Assembly: GCA_002917075.1 (NCBI GenBank) | Contig: NTMA01000017.1 | Location: forward strand, 68,589 to 132,588 | Direction of reading: 5' to 3' | Origin: Hawksworthiomyces lignivorus | Lineage: Eukaryota > Ascomycota > Sordariomycetes > Ophiostomatales > Ophiostomataceae | Length of the DNA stretch: 64,000 nt | Shown: piece after piece, positions 11,399 to 23,025 of the stretch | Position numbering within the stretch: the stretch's first letter is position 1 | How the letters are laid out: every line of letters begins with the position of its first letter | Notes under the pieces: model-generated | What the model saw: the letters and a program-made list of their open reading frames with translations, nothing else | What the model was told of the DNA's origin: nothing | Database searches by the model: none | Translations under genes and position numbers: made by a program

Positions 11399-12348
11399 TG
11401 GTCGCTGTCGTTTTTGTCAGCCGCATGCAAATCGCAACAATATGTAGAGGTGCGCAAAAGAAAGAAGAAGAGCTCACAGGAGGAGTAAATCAGGTGGCTA
11501 ATGGTTCAGAGAAAGATATTGCCAGACATGGCACGATGATAGCAGACCTCTACAGAGAGAGAGAGCTGTATCATCTAGACCATACAACTTCAGGATGATA
11601 TGGCTCCAACTGAAAAATGACACCATGGCGTGATAGAATAGAGGTGACTGAGGAGAAGTCAGAGAAAAAGAGTTTGTTGAATGTGAGAGATATATACACA
11701 ACCAAAGTAGGATGAACTAAAAGAGAAGATATTTATAATAAACTAGAAAGACGGGAGCGGAGAAGCTATTGCTTGCGCAACATGCAAACGAGCAGGCCAG
11801 GAAGTGGCCAAACGACAAAGAGCAACGGCAAACACAGAAGGCGACAAATACAGAAGATTGCAAACGGAAGAAGAGGTCTTATCAGTTGTGAAGCATTTAC
11901 TAGCAGATTTACAGTTAGAGGCGAAATGGGGAAGTACTTATGGAGGCAGTCCCTAACATCTGCCCTTCATCTTCCCATCACCGCCAGAATCAGGGCTTTC
12001 GTGTTAGCTACGATCATGGCGCCGCAATTGGATGCCGCATAGCGTATCTTGATCAGAACTCTACTACTAGAAGGGTTTGAGACTAAGCTAATAGCCTTGA
12101 AGGCCTCGTGCTCCGAGCGCGCCGTCCAGAGAATCCGTCCAGAGAGAAAACAGTTCGAACTGCCTACCCGAAGAATAGCCCGCGTCGGATGCTGTTCCAT
12201 GCAGAAAGCCCTCCGTAATGTGCTAACTGAGCAATCGTACCTGTATCGGTTTAAGACGTTAGACTTCTTTTATCGTAAATTTGGTAAGAGGATACCGGAA
12301 AGATCTTGCAGATGTGCCGAGAAGCAGGAGTCGTATTGGAGTTTCTTA
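11399..12348. other. Gene-free interval
   Basis: About 0.95 kb of AT-richer DNA. A minus-strand frame at 11967-12200 stays open for 77 codons, but I recognise no family in it. I saw no RNA gene or repeat. Confidence 0.35.
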
Positions 12349-13050
12349 TTACCATGTTCGCCCGACCTTCACGTCCCCAGTATCTTCACGAAGGGCCGTC
12401 TCGGTCGCATTGCGATACCTGATGTAGGCAGAGACATGAGTTTTACAGCTATGACAGTCCGTAGGGTCCTCTGCCTTCCGCTTGCGGCTGTCACCTAATA
12501 CCTTTTTAAGGATTTTGGGTGGGATCTCGATATTAACGTCGACCTCCTCTTCTTTCTCCCCTTCCTTCATGTTGTCTTTGATGTGAGACAAAAGAGCTTC
12601 TAGGTGCCTGGGCAGCAGCTTATGGTGATTTTCCCATTCGTCCGGCCAGCAGTGGGGTCCTTGTTTGCAGCGTTTGGCTCTGCAACAATGATGCTTGTAG
12701 ACTTGGGTCCAAAGACCTGTGTGGGCGGCCCTCTGGCGTTTTTGAGCCTCAATGACGCTGTTCTTCTTTGCCTCGCCCTTTGCCGTCGTGTTATGCGTGC
12801 CTACCTTATAAATAAATTTCATGCTAAATGTTATTTTCCTCCCCTTGCTAAACAAGTCATCAAGACCTTCCGGGTCGCTATCTAGCTTGTTCCAATCGAT
12901 CTCGTGTAGCTTGCATCGTTCCGTTAGACCCCGCTGACGGATCTGCTCGATGGATATGTCGATGATAATTTCTTCGCACGCATGGCCATCTCCTGTAAAT
13001 TTATTCTCATCTTTCAGAAGGCCATGAAGTTGTGCCTGGAAGTTAACCTT
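12349..13050 (-). pseudogene. Relic of a fungal Cys/His-rich hypothetical family
   Basis: The minus-strand frame is open from 13050 (directly after a TGA) to 12349 but has no usable upstream ATG. It reads LLKDENKFTGDGHACEEIII, later ISIEQIRQRGLTERC, and then a Cys/His block: CCRAKRCKQGPHCW followed by HHKLLPRHLEALLSHIK, IEIPPKILKKVLGDSRKRK and CHSC. I recall this order (CR..K.C...HCW, H.KLL.HHL, D.RIEIP, SRKRKA, C..C) from unannotated proteins of filamentous fungi, often multi-copy. The missing start and abrupt end (DVKVGRTW) suggest a truncated copy. A missed 5' exon is possible. It shares strand and neighbourhood with the NLR at 13169-16152, 118 bp away. Confidence 0.45.
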
Positions 13051-13168
13051 TCAAAAATCGCTCGGAGCCAGAACGAGATCTAGTTTTTATTAAAGGTTTC
13101 ATGGCCGCGCATTTGCGAACTTTGAATAGAATAAAGATATAGTATAGTAAGGCCAAGCTATTGGCGAG

Positions 13169-16152
13169 TTATACGTTCTCCCCTCGCCATTCCTTTAGAA
13201 TCAAAAGTGTAGACAGGGTGTATGGATGACCTCTACCTAATATTTGCTGCTGCAGACTAAAGCAGGCTTGCATCAAGTCTAGAGCATCTTCGTGACGCTT
13301 CCTGTCTTTCCAAATATGGGCAAGATTGGCCATACTAATTAACGTGTCGGGATGCCTCTGCCCAAGCACCCTCTTACAGATTTCAAGTTCCTTTGTCTGT
13401 AATTCCTCCGCTTCCTCCCACCGGCCCTGATTCCTATACGTCGATGCTAGGTTGGCCATGATCTTCAGCGTGTGTGGATGGTCAGCGCCGAGCTTTGTCT
13501 TGCTCATCTCCATCACTTGCACCTCCAGTTCCTCGGCATCGTCCCACCGGCCCTGATTCCTATACGTCGATGCTAAGTTGTCCATGATCGTCAGCGTGTC
13601 TGGATGGTCAGCGCCGAGCTTGGTCTTGCGAGTCTCCATCACTTGCACCTCTAGCTCCTCGGCATCGTTCCACCGGCCCTGATTCCAATACGTCGATGCT
13701 AAGTTGGCCATGCTCGTCAGCGTGTCTGGATGGTCAGCACCGAGCTTGGTCTTGCTCATCTCCATCACTTGCACCTCCAGTTCTTCGGCATCATCCCACC
13801 GGCCCTGATTCCAATATGTTGATGCTAAGTTGGCCATGATCGTCAGCGTGTCTGGATGGTCAGCGCCGAGCTTGGTCTTGCGAGTCTCCATCACTTGCAC
13901 CTCCAGTTCTTCGGCATCGTCCCACCGGCCCTGATTCCTATACGTCGATGCTAGCCAGGCCATGCTAGTCACTGTGTTGAGATGATTCGTCCCAAGCTTC
14001 TTCTTATAAGTCTCCATTACTTGCTCAAATGGAGTTTCCGCTTCACGGTACCGCCCATCATAGTGAAGGCATATTCCATATTTCAGTAGCAGATGAAGCT
14101 TGTCATTGTCCTCAGTGGCAAGCTTTGACCCAAGCACGTAGTATGCATGCGGTATATACGACCTCCACGTCGATCTATTATTATGCCCAATGTCACCCAT
14201 CACTTCTACCAGTCTTGCGATGGCTCTACCGGTACAGCCGGGGAGCAAATCTTCCTTTCGGAGCCAGTTCCGCGTCGCCAAGTGTACCAGTCGATGAATA
14301 TTTATGGACAAGTCTACCGCTTCTGTTGAATCTTTAGATTGCTTGCTGATGAATGAGTATGCCTCTAGCGTCCCTATTGCGTCTATTTCCTTCTTCCGCG
14401 ACTGGCCCGGGGGAAGAAGCGATTGCGGAATGTCTTTAGTATCTACACAGGCTATGAGGGATAAATAGTCCGCCGCAAGAGGGTCGCGCTGCCGGATTTG
14501 CTCAAAGGAAATAAGCCAGGTAGTGGCTACTGGGTTCTTCACATTGTGATACCGTCCTTCGTCTTCAAAATCTTCGCTGAGAAGGTCAATCACATCCTCT
14601 TCCTGCTCGTTCAGGAGTCGTAAATAGTCTCTTACGCTTATTCCGTTTGCGTTAATGTATACCGCGGCCTGAACAATGGCTAGCGGAAGGTAAGTGAGTT
14701 GGGCGAGGAGAGTCGTTGTATCTCCTTTGTTCTTGAGGTTTTGATCAATAAGGTACTTTTTCAGTAGCTGTTCACCACCAGTTTCGTCCATTTCTTGCAA
14801 TTCTACCACATTTCGACCGGCAAGTCTAACTGCCGTTTTCTTATCGCGCGTTGTAAAGATGATTGACCCGTAGCTGCTCCTTGGGAGGTAGTCAATCAGA
14901 CGTTCAGACTCCGGCGTGGGCTTGTTAACCCACATACTGATGTCGTCAGCATTGTCGAACACTAAAAGCCACTGGCCCGCATTTTCGCTGCTCAAGTAAT
15001 GTTGTACAAGCTTCTTTATATCAGCCTTTTCGTCTTCACATCCGGATATTCCAAGCTGTCCGGCAGCATTGAGATATGCACGTTCAAGGCTTTCTTTGCT
15101 CGTTGCAGGTATCCAGATAACTGAGCAGTCCTTGTTTTCAGCCCGTATTCGATAGACCAGCGCAAGCGCGAGCTGCGTCTTGCCGATTCCGCCAAGCCCG
15201 GTGATTGCAACCTTTGCAGTCTGTTGCCCCGTAAAGAGCATCTGGTAGAGCGTTTGTAGCTCGGACTGGCGGCCGGTGAAGGAGGGGTTGCGTTCGAATG
15301 GTACCATCCAAGTGCGATTCTTAGCTTTGGAATAATCAGTTCAAGTAGATCAGAGGATTAGAGGATATTGTGAAATGTACCTTCTCGACGGCTGGACAAC
15401 TCGTCGCGGCGCATGGCCTCGTCAATCTCTTTCCTTAGTCGGCGAACTGCGTTCGCCTTCCCTTCGCCGTATATAAGTGGCATAAAAATGCCAAAAATGC
15501 CTAAGAGACAGTACGCCCAGTCTTCCTCACGGGTAGTCTGTCGTGCTTTCGCCCATGTGAACCTCTCCTCGATGCTAAACCGAGAAAGGTCGCCCCCTCG
15601 AAGTGCTGGAACCGCAATCCCTGTTATCTCGTGGATTTGTTGCTCGAGAGACCTCTTGTCGCCAAGCCGCCGACCGTCCTGTGTAAAGAACTCTACCGAT
15701 GCCGGTGCTAAAAGCTCCTGGAGCGTCCAGCCCCGAGTGAACCATCTATGCGCTCGAAAGTCTAATTCTGACGCAAGCCCAGACTGCTGCTTATCCTCGT
15801 CGCCAAGAACTGATATATCTGACAAGTAGCAATAGCATCGAGCTGCATTTTGGTACCAGCGAAACATGGAGTTGATTGCTTCGGAGAGCTCTGTGTTATT
15901 TGTTTTGTCGATACAGCAAGTATCCACCCAGAAGTATTGTAGGCCATCGCGTTTCGCTTGCGCAGCGCAGAATCGGAGCTTCTTGTAGCCCGTCTTGTCC
16001 TTGCCGGTACCGTCGACCAAGTCTCTGTAAGTGACTTCTTGGGTATTATCTGGGTCCCATGTATGCGACAGAATGGCGTAGGGAGGGCTTTCGGGAAGCT
16101 GGTCCCTTGCCAGCTGAATCTCGCTGTCGCAGCATTCAAGGAGTCGCATCAT
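13169..16152 (-). CDS. HET / NB-ARC / TPR protein (NLR-type incompatibility receptor candidate)
   Basis: Model complement(join(13169..15324,15381..16152)), 975 aa. A 56-bp intron (GTACAT donor, CCAAAG acceptor) joins the two domains in frame at RREA|KNRTWMVPF. Residues 1-257 form a HET domain (MRLLEC, PPYAILSHTW, FWVDTCCIDK, RWFTRGWTLQELLAP, WAYCLLGIFGI). The NB-ARC NTPase follows: P-loop GLGGIGKT near 301, Walker B LLVFDNADD near 380, SIIFTTRDKK, and a GLPLA-equivalent TYLPLA. The C-terminal third is kinesin-light-chain-type TPRs. Five central units are exactly 126 bp (42 aa) apart and nearly identical. Such HET-NLRs act in the cytosol in non-self recognition and can trigger cell death. That role is inferred from the architecture. 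P-loop, Walker B and HET cores are intact and no stops are present, so the gene looks functional. Its recognition target is unknown. Confidence 0.92.
13418..14047 (-). repeat. Five tandem 126-bp TPR-coding units
   Basis: The anchor CCACCGGCCCTGATTCC recurs at 13418, 13544, 13670, 13796 and 13922, spaced exactly 126 bp. Each unit encodes a 42-aa TPR of the form KLGADHPDTL...NLASTYRNQGRW. Internal units differ at only a few positions (for example TATACG versus AATACG, and CTCATCTCC versus CGAGTCTCC). The near-identity at DNA level points to recent duplication or gene conversion among units. Confidence 0.95.
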
Positions 16153-18489
16153 TTAGGCGGGGTTCATCATCGGATAAGGTCGAGTAGGAATCGAAGATGA
16201 CGGTCGCTGTCGATATCTGGAGGACGAAACCAAACGCGCGGTCTGCTTTCTGATGGACAGGCTGGAAGAAGCAAAGGCATCGTTGAGGAAGCGATGGCCG
16301 TCAGAGGGCAAGGCTGGCAGGAAGCGGCCCAAAACATGGGCACGTGGGAGATTGACGCGATAAGGCAGCGTATCTTACATACATACATCAGATTTCGTTG
16401 GGCGGCTCTGAAAAGTACTGCAAGGCAAATTTTTGCAATGTAGAGCGAACTTTGGAGGGGATTGGTGGGGAGCACCTTGGAGCACGGCTGGCTAGAGGTG
16501 CGCAGCCACAAGTGTCAGCAAAACTTAAGCGACACCCATTTCGCCATTTTTACTGTACCCTCGCTACAGAGCCCTCGCTACAGAGCCCTCGCTACGGAGC
16601 CTTCATCGCTTAGTAGAGGACGCCTTCATCTTGTGCAAACGCTCTGCACAGATTTGAGTGAGGAAGCCTACGGAGCCACCGGGTCCATTTTATTCGCCGT
16701 TCCATCAGGGAAATATACGTCAAGAAGTACTACGAAGAGGAAACCTAGGCTTAGCAGATCATCTAGCAAAAGAAAAAGAACTTGTACCGAGAAGGAGAAA
16801 CGTCTGCTTGTACATAAGTCGTCGTCAAAGGGTGTTGGCCGCTGTGCCATGAAAATAAAATACTGTTATCTGATTGGTCAGAAGACGGATGCCCGAAACT
16901 GTTGCCTTAGACCACTCGGCCAAACTGCTATGATTGGACAGTTTTTCTCCATTTTCGAGGCCTTGGCTGGACCTATCACAGCTCCTGGGAAAGATGCGAA
17001 CGGACTTTGGGTGGATACTGCGTATGTGTATGTATGTAGATATAGGCGGCTTGTGGTGCTGTTCATTAACCCGGCAAAGGGACAACCCGGAAAGCCGCCT
17101 CATTGGCGTGCCTGTTTTTGCCCAGAGGGGGAATATTTCGGATGAGAGATATTCGTTGCCAATAATGTCAAGTGTTCGTTTTGTGAGGCCAATACGTAGG
17201 TAGATTTAATGAGCTTGGCGAAGATGCTATTCAAGTTCCTCCATCTTGAGCACACGTAGACAAGCTACGCCTTCTATGTCTTATAGCTTATTTATTCTAA
17301 TCAGGCTTTGCTTGCGCCTGATGTATATTGCATACCATTTTGCAAATGTACTATTTGCAGTGTTCTATGATTCTGCATGAACATGTCGTTCGACTATCGG
17401 CGCCAGTTGCCGTAAAAGTTGTTATATTAGTGGTCGGTGTCGCCTGTAGCTCTCAGCGGCCCAGAAATAGCTACATTTTTAGGCGCTGCTTGGTGTTGGA
17501 GTGGGATTTTGTGCATGCTGAGACGCCAACCACGTGCTCTTTCTGGTGGATGAAGAGGTAGGCTTAGTGGGGGGGAATGCTACAAGAGAAATCTTGGAAC
17601 TGGGAAGGAGCGGATTGTACGGAAACGGACGAAACTGCCCGGAAGCGAAATTGAAGAGAACAGCAAAAAAGGGAACCCAAAAAAAGAGAAAAAGGAAAGA
17701 AGATAAAATATAGGAAAAATGAAGAAAAGAAGAAAATAAATAAAATAAGGAAAAACAAATCAAAACGGGAACGGCACATCGAGAAATCTTCTATCGTCAT
17801 CAGCATATTCGCACACACGACCAGCTCTGCACATCCCCCTAGCATCAATTCCTCTGCTATTTCATCCTCGTATAATACTTTACAGAGAGGCAGAAATAGA
17901 GTTATTGGCCAGGTTCCATTCCCGACTGAAGCCGGGTGGACCCGCTGTGGCAGAGCTGTTACGTTTTCACTTTTTTTTTCTCGCGCTGTGTGGCCTCCCC
18001 TCCCATTTCCCACACATCGTCATCTGCTCGGTCCATCGTCTCTTAGTGCCTTTTTTCCCTCTCGCTCCTCTGCGGCGCAACCTGTTAGCTTCTTTTTTTT
18101 TCAAGTTTTCACTTCTGCTCCCTCACGACCGATAAGCTCTGGAAAGCGCTCTGCACAACTTCTGAAAAAACATCTCACATCTGCGGCTGGAGCTCTGCAG
18201 ATCGATATCGCCATTGGATTGCGCCAATTCCGGTTTCTTTCTCGCCAGAGCCTCAGAAACAGCGCCGCATCTCCACGTTCCTCCGCAGCTCACCACCGAA
18301 ATCCGTGCGACCCCTCCTCTTGCTTTGTTCCTCCGCTCCCCCCTCCCACCTGGCCACCATGCCGAAGCTATAAGCGACGGCTCCTTCGAACGTGATCTTG
18401 CGATTTCCTAGTCCTTCCGCGCAAGGCAGAATCAGATCGGGAAGCAAGCCAATTCGGTGCTTGCCCCGGCCTGTCATGATCAGCTGGTC
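16153..18489. other. Intergenic interval with tandem repeat and CT-rich SAL1 leader
   Basis: About 2.3 kb between the NLR start and the SAL1-type carrier, which are divergent. It contains a 14-bp tandem repeat (about 16558-16604), a lone tRNA-like A-box on the minus strand (16904-16922), and a long plus-strand frame (16462-17145) that opens with TTG and has no recognisable domain. The right end (about 17980-18480) is pyrimidine-rich and is probably the promoter and leader of the carrier gene. Confidence 0.45.
16558..16604 (+). repeat. 14-bp tandem repeat, about 3 copies
   Basis: The unit CTCGCTACAGAGCC occurs three times head to tail, the last copy with one change (ACGGAGCC), followed by a degraded partial unit. 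It is non-coding and lies upstream of the NLR gene. Confidence 0.85.
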
Positions 18490-19570
18490 ATGACGGCCGG
18501 CGACAACAAGGCCTCCGACGTCCCGAAGATGGCTGCCGCCGCCGGTGCCACCGGTGCTGATTCGTCCACCGCTGGCACCGCTACCATGGACACTGCAAAA
18601 CTCCCCGCATTCGACGTCGAATCACAGAACCAGCGCAACAAGCGCGTCGAGGAGCTGTGGCGCCGCCTCGATCCCCAGGGCGCCAAGGAGCTCGACCTCA
18701 AGGGTCTGAAGAAGGGGCTGCGGCGGATCGACCACCGTGCGTTTTGCTTTCTGTGCGCTCGTGTAGAGGGAGCTCTGTGCTGACTACTCGTCTAGCAATG
18801 AAAAATGCCGACGACATGCTGCGGGAGATCATCAAGATAGTGGATTCCAATGGAGACGGGAAGATTCAATTTGAAGGTGGGGAGAACTGCAGCGGCGAGA
18901 GAGGGATTTCTGGCAGCACACAGGAGGTGCAAGAGGACAGTCACAGACGCAGATTCGCAGATGCAGCTAACACCAGCTTGGGACAGAGTTCCGCGTGTTC
19001 GTCGAGGCCGCCGAGCGCCAGCTTCTTCTCCTCTTCCGCTCCATCGACCGCAACCACGACGGCCGCCTCAATAAGCACGAGCTGCGGGCCGCCTTCCAGA
19101 AGTCCGGCCTGGCCGTGCCGGCGCGGCGGCTCAACGGCTTCTTCGACGAGATCGACATGAACCACGACGGCTACATTACGTTTGACGAGTGGCGGTACGT
19201 ATATTTCCGCATCCTTCCTCTGGCTCGCTATCGGCCTCTCTCTTCTGCGCTCCCTTTGCGGCTGTCTGACTCCAAGCGCCCCTCCTAGCGATTTCCTCCT
19301 CTTTATCCCAACCCGAGGCAGCGACTCCCCGCTGGAGACTGCCTTCTCCTACTATGCGTCGATCGTGATCCTCAACGCCGAGGGCGACTCGATGGTCAGC
19401 GATGAGACGCTTGAGGGCTTAGGTACGACTGGCTATATTCTCCAAGCCCTCTTTGGTTCCATCTTGAAGCTTGCCCAGCCGGCCACCATGGACCCAACTG
19501 CCGCCGCAGCAGCCACCGCCGCCGCCGCCGCCGCCGCCGCCGCATCAGCCATTCCTGAAATAGAACAGCC

Positions 19571-19604
<34 letters not shown>

Positions 19605-21274
19605 TTAGAACAAGAGGAGCCGCGGCGGCGGAAACGTGCCCGCCGGCTACCAGCAGATATCACCGTAGAGCCAATACCACCAGTTCCCTCTTCTCCGCCA
19701 CCTCTCTCTCCACCACCACCGCCATTGCCGCCAGATTCGGCGCAAGCCCCGCCGGAGACGAGAGCAGCTGCCCAGGCAGCTGCAAGCGCAACTCCGGAAC
19801 GGGCTGCCTTGTCTGGTGATGCGGGAGAGAATACAGAAGGAAGTGCTAGAAGAGTGATTGCAGACACCTCCACCGTCTCTACTACTGCTGCTGCACCTCC
19901 TCGTGCTCGTGTTGCTCCTGCTGCTACTGCTGCTGCTGATGCCGAAGACGAAGCGGAATACGAGAGCGGCGGCAACCAATACGAAGGCTATGAAGACCTC
20001 GACGACGTAGACGAGCTAGACGAGATCATCAGCACCAACGAGGAGCTCGACGATGCCGCCGCTGCGACCCCTGGTTCCAAGCTTCAGAGGGCCCAAAGAA
20101 GGGCAGCCCGTACCAAGGCTAAGAAGTCCAAGTCCAAACTGACCCAGTACTTACCCCATCCAGGCTACTTTTTGGCCGGTGCCCTCGCCGGTGGCATCTC
20201 GCGCACCGCCACCGCGCCATTTGACCGTCTCAAGGTCTACCTGCTGGTCAACACGCGCGCCGGCAGCGGCACCACGCCTGCCGCCCTGGCCGCCGCCGTC
20301 AAGCAGGGTCGTCCGCAGGCCGCTGTGCGCCGAATCGGCCATCCTATCGCCGACGCGATCGTCAGCCTGTACAGGGCTGGCGGGCTGCGGACATTTTTTG
20401 CAGGTGCGTCGGAAGAAAGACTACAGATCCAGACTCTTCCTCCCTTTCCTCCTCTACTGACAAGTCATAGGCAATGGACTCAATGTTGTCAAGATTATGC
20501 CAGAGACGGCAATTAAAGTCAGTCTCGCTATGCACTTTTGCTTCAATGAAACTGGACTGGTCTTGTCTTGTTGTATTCTGTTCTGACACTCTCCTTTCTC
20601 AGTTCGGCTCCTACGAGGCTGCCAAGCGAACCTGCGCGGCACTCGAAGGCCACGGCGACCCGACGCACATCAACCCGTACTCCAAGTTCGTTGCGGGCGG
20701 CGTAGCGGGCATGATCGCGCAGTTTTGCGTGTACCCGCTGGACACGCTCAAGTTCCGGCTGCAGTGCGAAACGGTGCAGGGCGGCCCCACAGGCAACGCG
20801 CTGCTGGTGCAGACGGCGCGGCGCATGTGGGCGACTGGCGGCATGCGGGCGGCGTACCGCGGCGTGACCATGGGCCTGATCGGCATGTTCCCCTACAGCG
20901 CCATCGACATGGGCACATTTGAGCTGCTCAAGAACAACTTTATCCGCTACAAGGCGCGCTACTACGGCATTCACGAGGAGGACGCGGCGCCTGGCAACGT
21001 CGTGACGGGCATCATCGGCGCCACGTCGGGCGCCTTTGGCGCCACCGTCGTCTACCCGCTCAACGTGCTGCGGACGCGCCTGCAGACGCAGGGTACCGTC
21101 ATGCACCCGCCGACGTACACGGGCATCTGGGACGTGACCCAGCGCACGCTGGCGAATGAGGGCGTGCGGGGCCTGTACAAGGGCCTGACGCCGAACCTGC
21201 TCAAGGTGGCGCCGGCGCTGAGCATCACGTGGGTGGTGTACGAGAACTCCAAGAAGATGATGGGCTTGCCCTGA
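18490..21274 (+). CDS. Calcium-binding mitochondrial ATP-Mg/phosphate carrier (SAL1/SCaMC type)
   Basis: Model join(18490..18736,18796..18876,18987..19194,19289..20403,20471..20517,20603..21274), 789 aa; all junctions restore family-conserved sequence. The protein sits in the inner mitochondrial membrane and exchanges ATP-Mg for phosphate under Ca2+ control. Four EF-hand-like units lie in the N-terminal 180 residues; the later three keep good Ca2+ loops (DSNGDGKIQFEE, DRNHDGRLNKHE, DMNHDGYITFDE), the first is degenerate. The carrier part (about 467-789) has three repeats with PFDRLK, PLDTLK and PLNVLR signatures. Between them is an unusually long linker (about 250 residues) with poly-Ala, poly-Gln (about 275-285), Pro-rich and acidic tracts, ending in a basic KAKKSKSK patch. 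The linker is open throughout. The ATG at 18490 was chosen because the frame upstream has no other ATG. Confidence 0.93.
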
Positions 21275-23025
21275 GCATCCCCTCCCCCCCCTCTCTCCCC
21301 TCCCCCTCTCACTCTCGGAACAAGAAGAGTGGAGCGAAGGAGAGGGAGGGTTCCCCACAGCATGGGGAAAGGAGAGAGACAGAGAGAGAGAGAAAGATGG
21401 CGGACGCACTATTTTTGCGAGGGGAAACGATCGGAGGCGGCCGATTGGAATTTCAATGGGATAGACGAAGGAGAAGGACGGAAGTGGCATGGCATGGCGT
21501 TTTTCTCCCGCTTCGCATTTGGTTTTTTTTTTTTTGTACTCTCTTCACAACACTTCCACTTCATCTTGTGCCTTGTGTCTTATCATCATTATACAGCTGG
21601 AATGAACGCATCAGACGACATCTGGGGGGACTGCATATCTGTATCATCTCCCTCATAGAAACGCACGGGGGAAAGGCAAGTAGTCCTTCTTCCCTGCAAA
21701 CTACGACGTTATTGGAAGCTTTTGGGTCAATGGCAGGAAGAAGGAGACGTTGGTTTTGTCTCTGGACAGCGGACGACGGACAAGGGACGCGGGAGGAATT
21801 GGGACAGGCCGCTTTTTATAGACATGTGAAATCCAAAATGGCAGAATCGCCAAGAAAGCTTCAATGGCAGCATATGTCTCCCCGTCTTATTTGTGATACA
21901 ATGCGACATTGACATACGTCAGAGCAAGGAGCTATTAGAGCCTCTGTTGTGCGTGCGCTCCCTTTAATTCGATTACGACGATAAAGTGGCATTCAATCTC
22001 CAATTGTAAGCAGGCTTACGTAGAGTGGTTCCAGGCAAAAGCCAAAAGGGCTTCCGCTCTGGTGCACTGCACTACACAATTCTCAGAGAAGTTAGTCTCC
22101 TTGCCTGTGTTGGAAGAGAACATGCGATATGTCGTTTTTTCTTTTTGCAAATAAAAAATAGAGAAATCCGCGTTCCAATTATCACAGACCCCCAGGAGAG
22201 GATCTGTCTCTTCCGTCCTCAATGCAGAGCAATCAAACAACCTGCGCAGGCAGTCTTACTCTGTGCTGCATTGCATTATGGCAGCGGATGTTCCTTTTGT
22301 AGGACTCTGTTTACGACCTGGCTCGAGTCTCTGGGGTAATGGCTGCTAATTAATGATCGCTCTGCAAACCGGCGGACTCCGCTGGTACTTTGTGTGACAC
22401 TTGCGGCGTCCTCCAACAGCCCCGTAAAATGTAAGCTCGGGCCAATTATTCCCTCACTTACACTCCTCATTTCACTTACACCTTTCGTGACCTTCAGAAA
22501 TTGCAGCCCAGAGACGAGTCAAGACAATAAGGAATAAGAAAAAAGCATGCCATGCCAGGCAGCTCCGAATTCGCCATATGGTGTGAGGCGTCAGGGGCGG
22601 GTGAACTCTTGCGCAAGAGCCCATGCCCATGGTTTGACATCACTCCTCCTCTTTTGTTTTGGCTCTTGACGCTGGTGCTATTAGTTTTTTCTTCTTTTTT
22701 ATTTGCTCTTTTTTTTTTGACTTGCACGGGGCCACGAACGTCTCTCCAGGCAGACACATTTCCAGTGCTCTCATTGAAGCGTTACCACCGCACGTCGCCT
22801 CTCTCCTAGAGTCCTGTTTCTCTTATTTATTTTCATTTCTTTCCCCCCATTATCTACTTATTTTTATTTTATTTTTTTTATTTGAACGACTTTTTGAGAA
22901 AGACTTTTATTTCCCGTTTGGGGAATTTTGACACACTGCGTAGACCGCATTAGTCGATAGCTGAGGTTTTTGGGTTTTATTATTCGCTAGTAACGCCACT
23001 TACACCTCTATCAGACCCGCTTGCT
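21275..23025. other. Gene-free interval, 1.75 kb
   Basis: This is the 3' region of the carrier gene and the upstream region of the DUF4097 gene. Purine-rich sequence follows the carrier stop (about 21290-21420), and T-rich tracts lie at about 22680-22900. Open frames here lack recognisable domains. I saw no RNA gene or mobile-element signature. Confidence 0.5.

Noticed and set aside
13418..14047. Regularly spaced repeats that could suggest a CRISPR-like array
   Set aside because: The units are contiguous, 126 bp long, in frame, and encode TPRs of the NLR. There are no spacers.
16462..17145. 227-codon plus-strand frame
   Set aside because: It starts at TTG, has its first in-frame ATG late (about 16848), includes the tandem repeat and reads across an antisense tRNA-like A-box. 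No domain or codon bias supports it.
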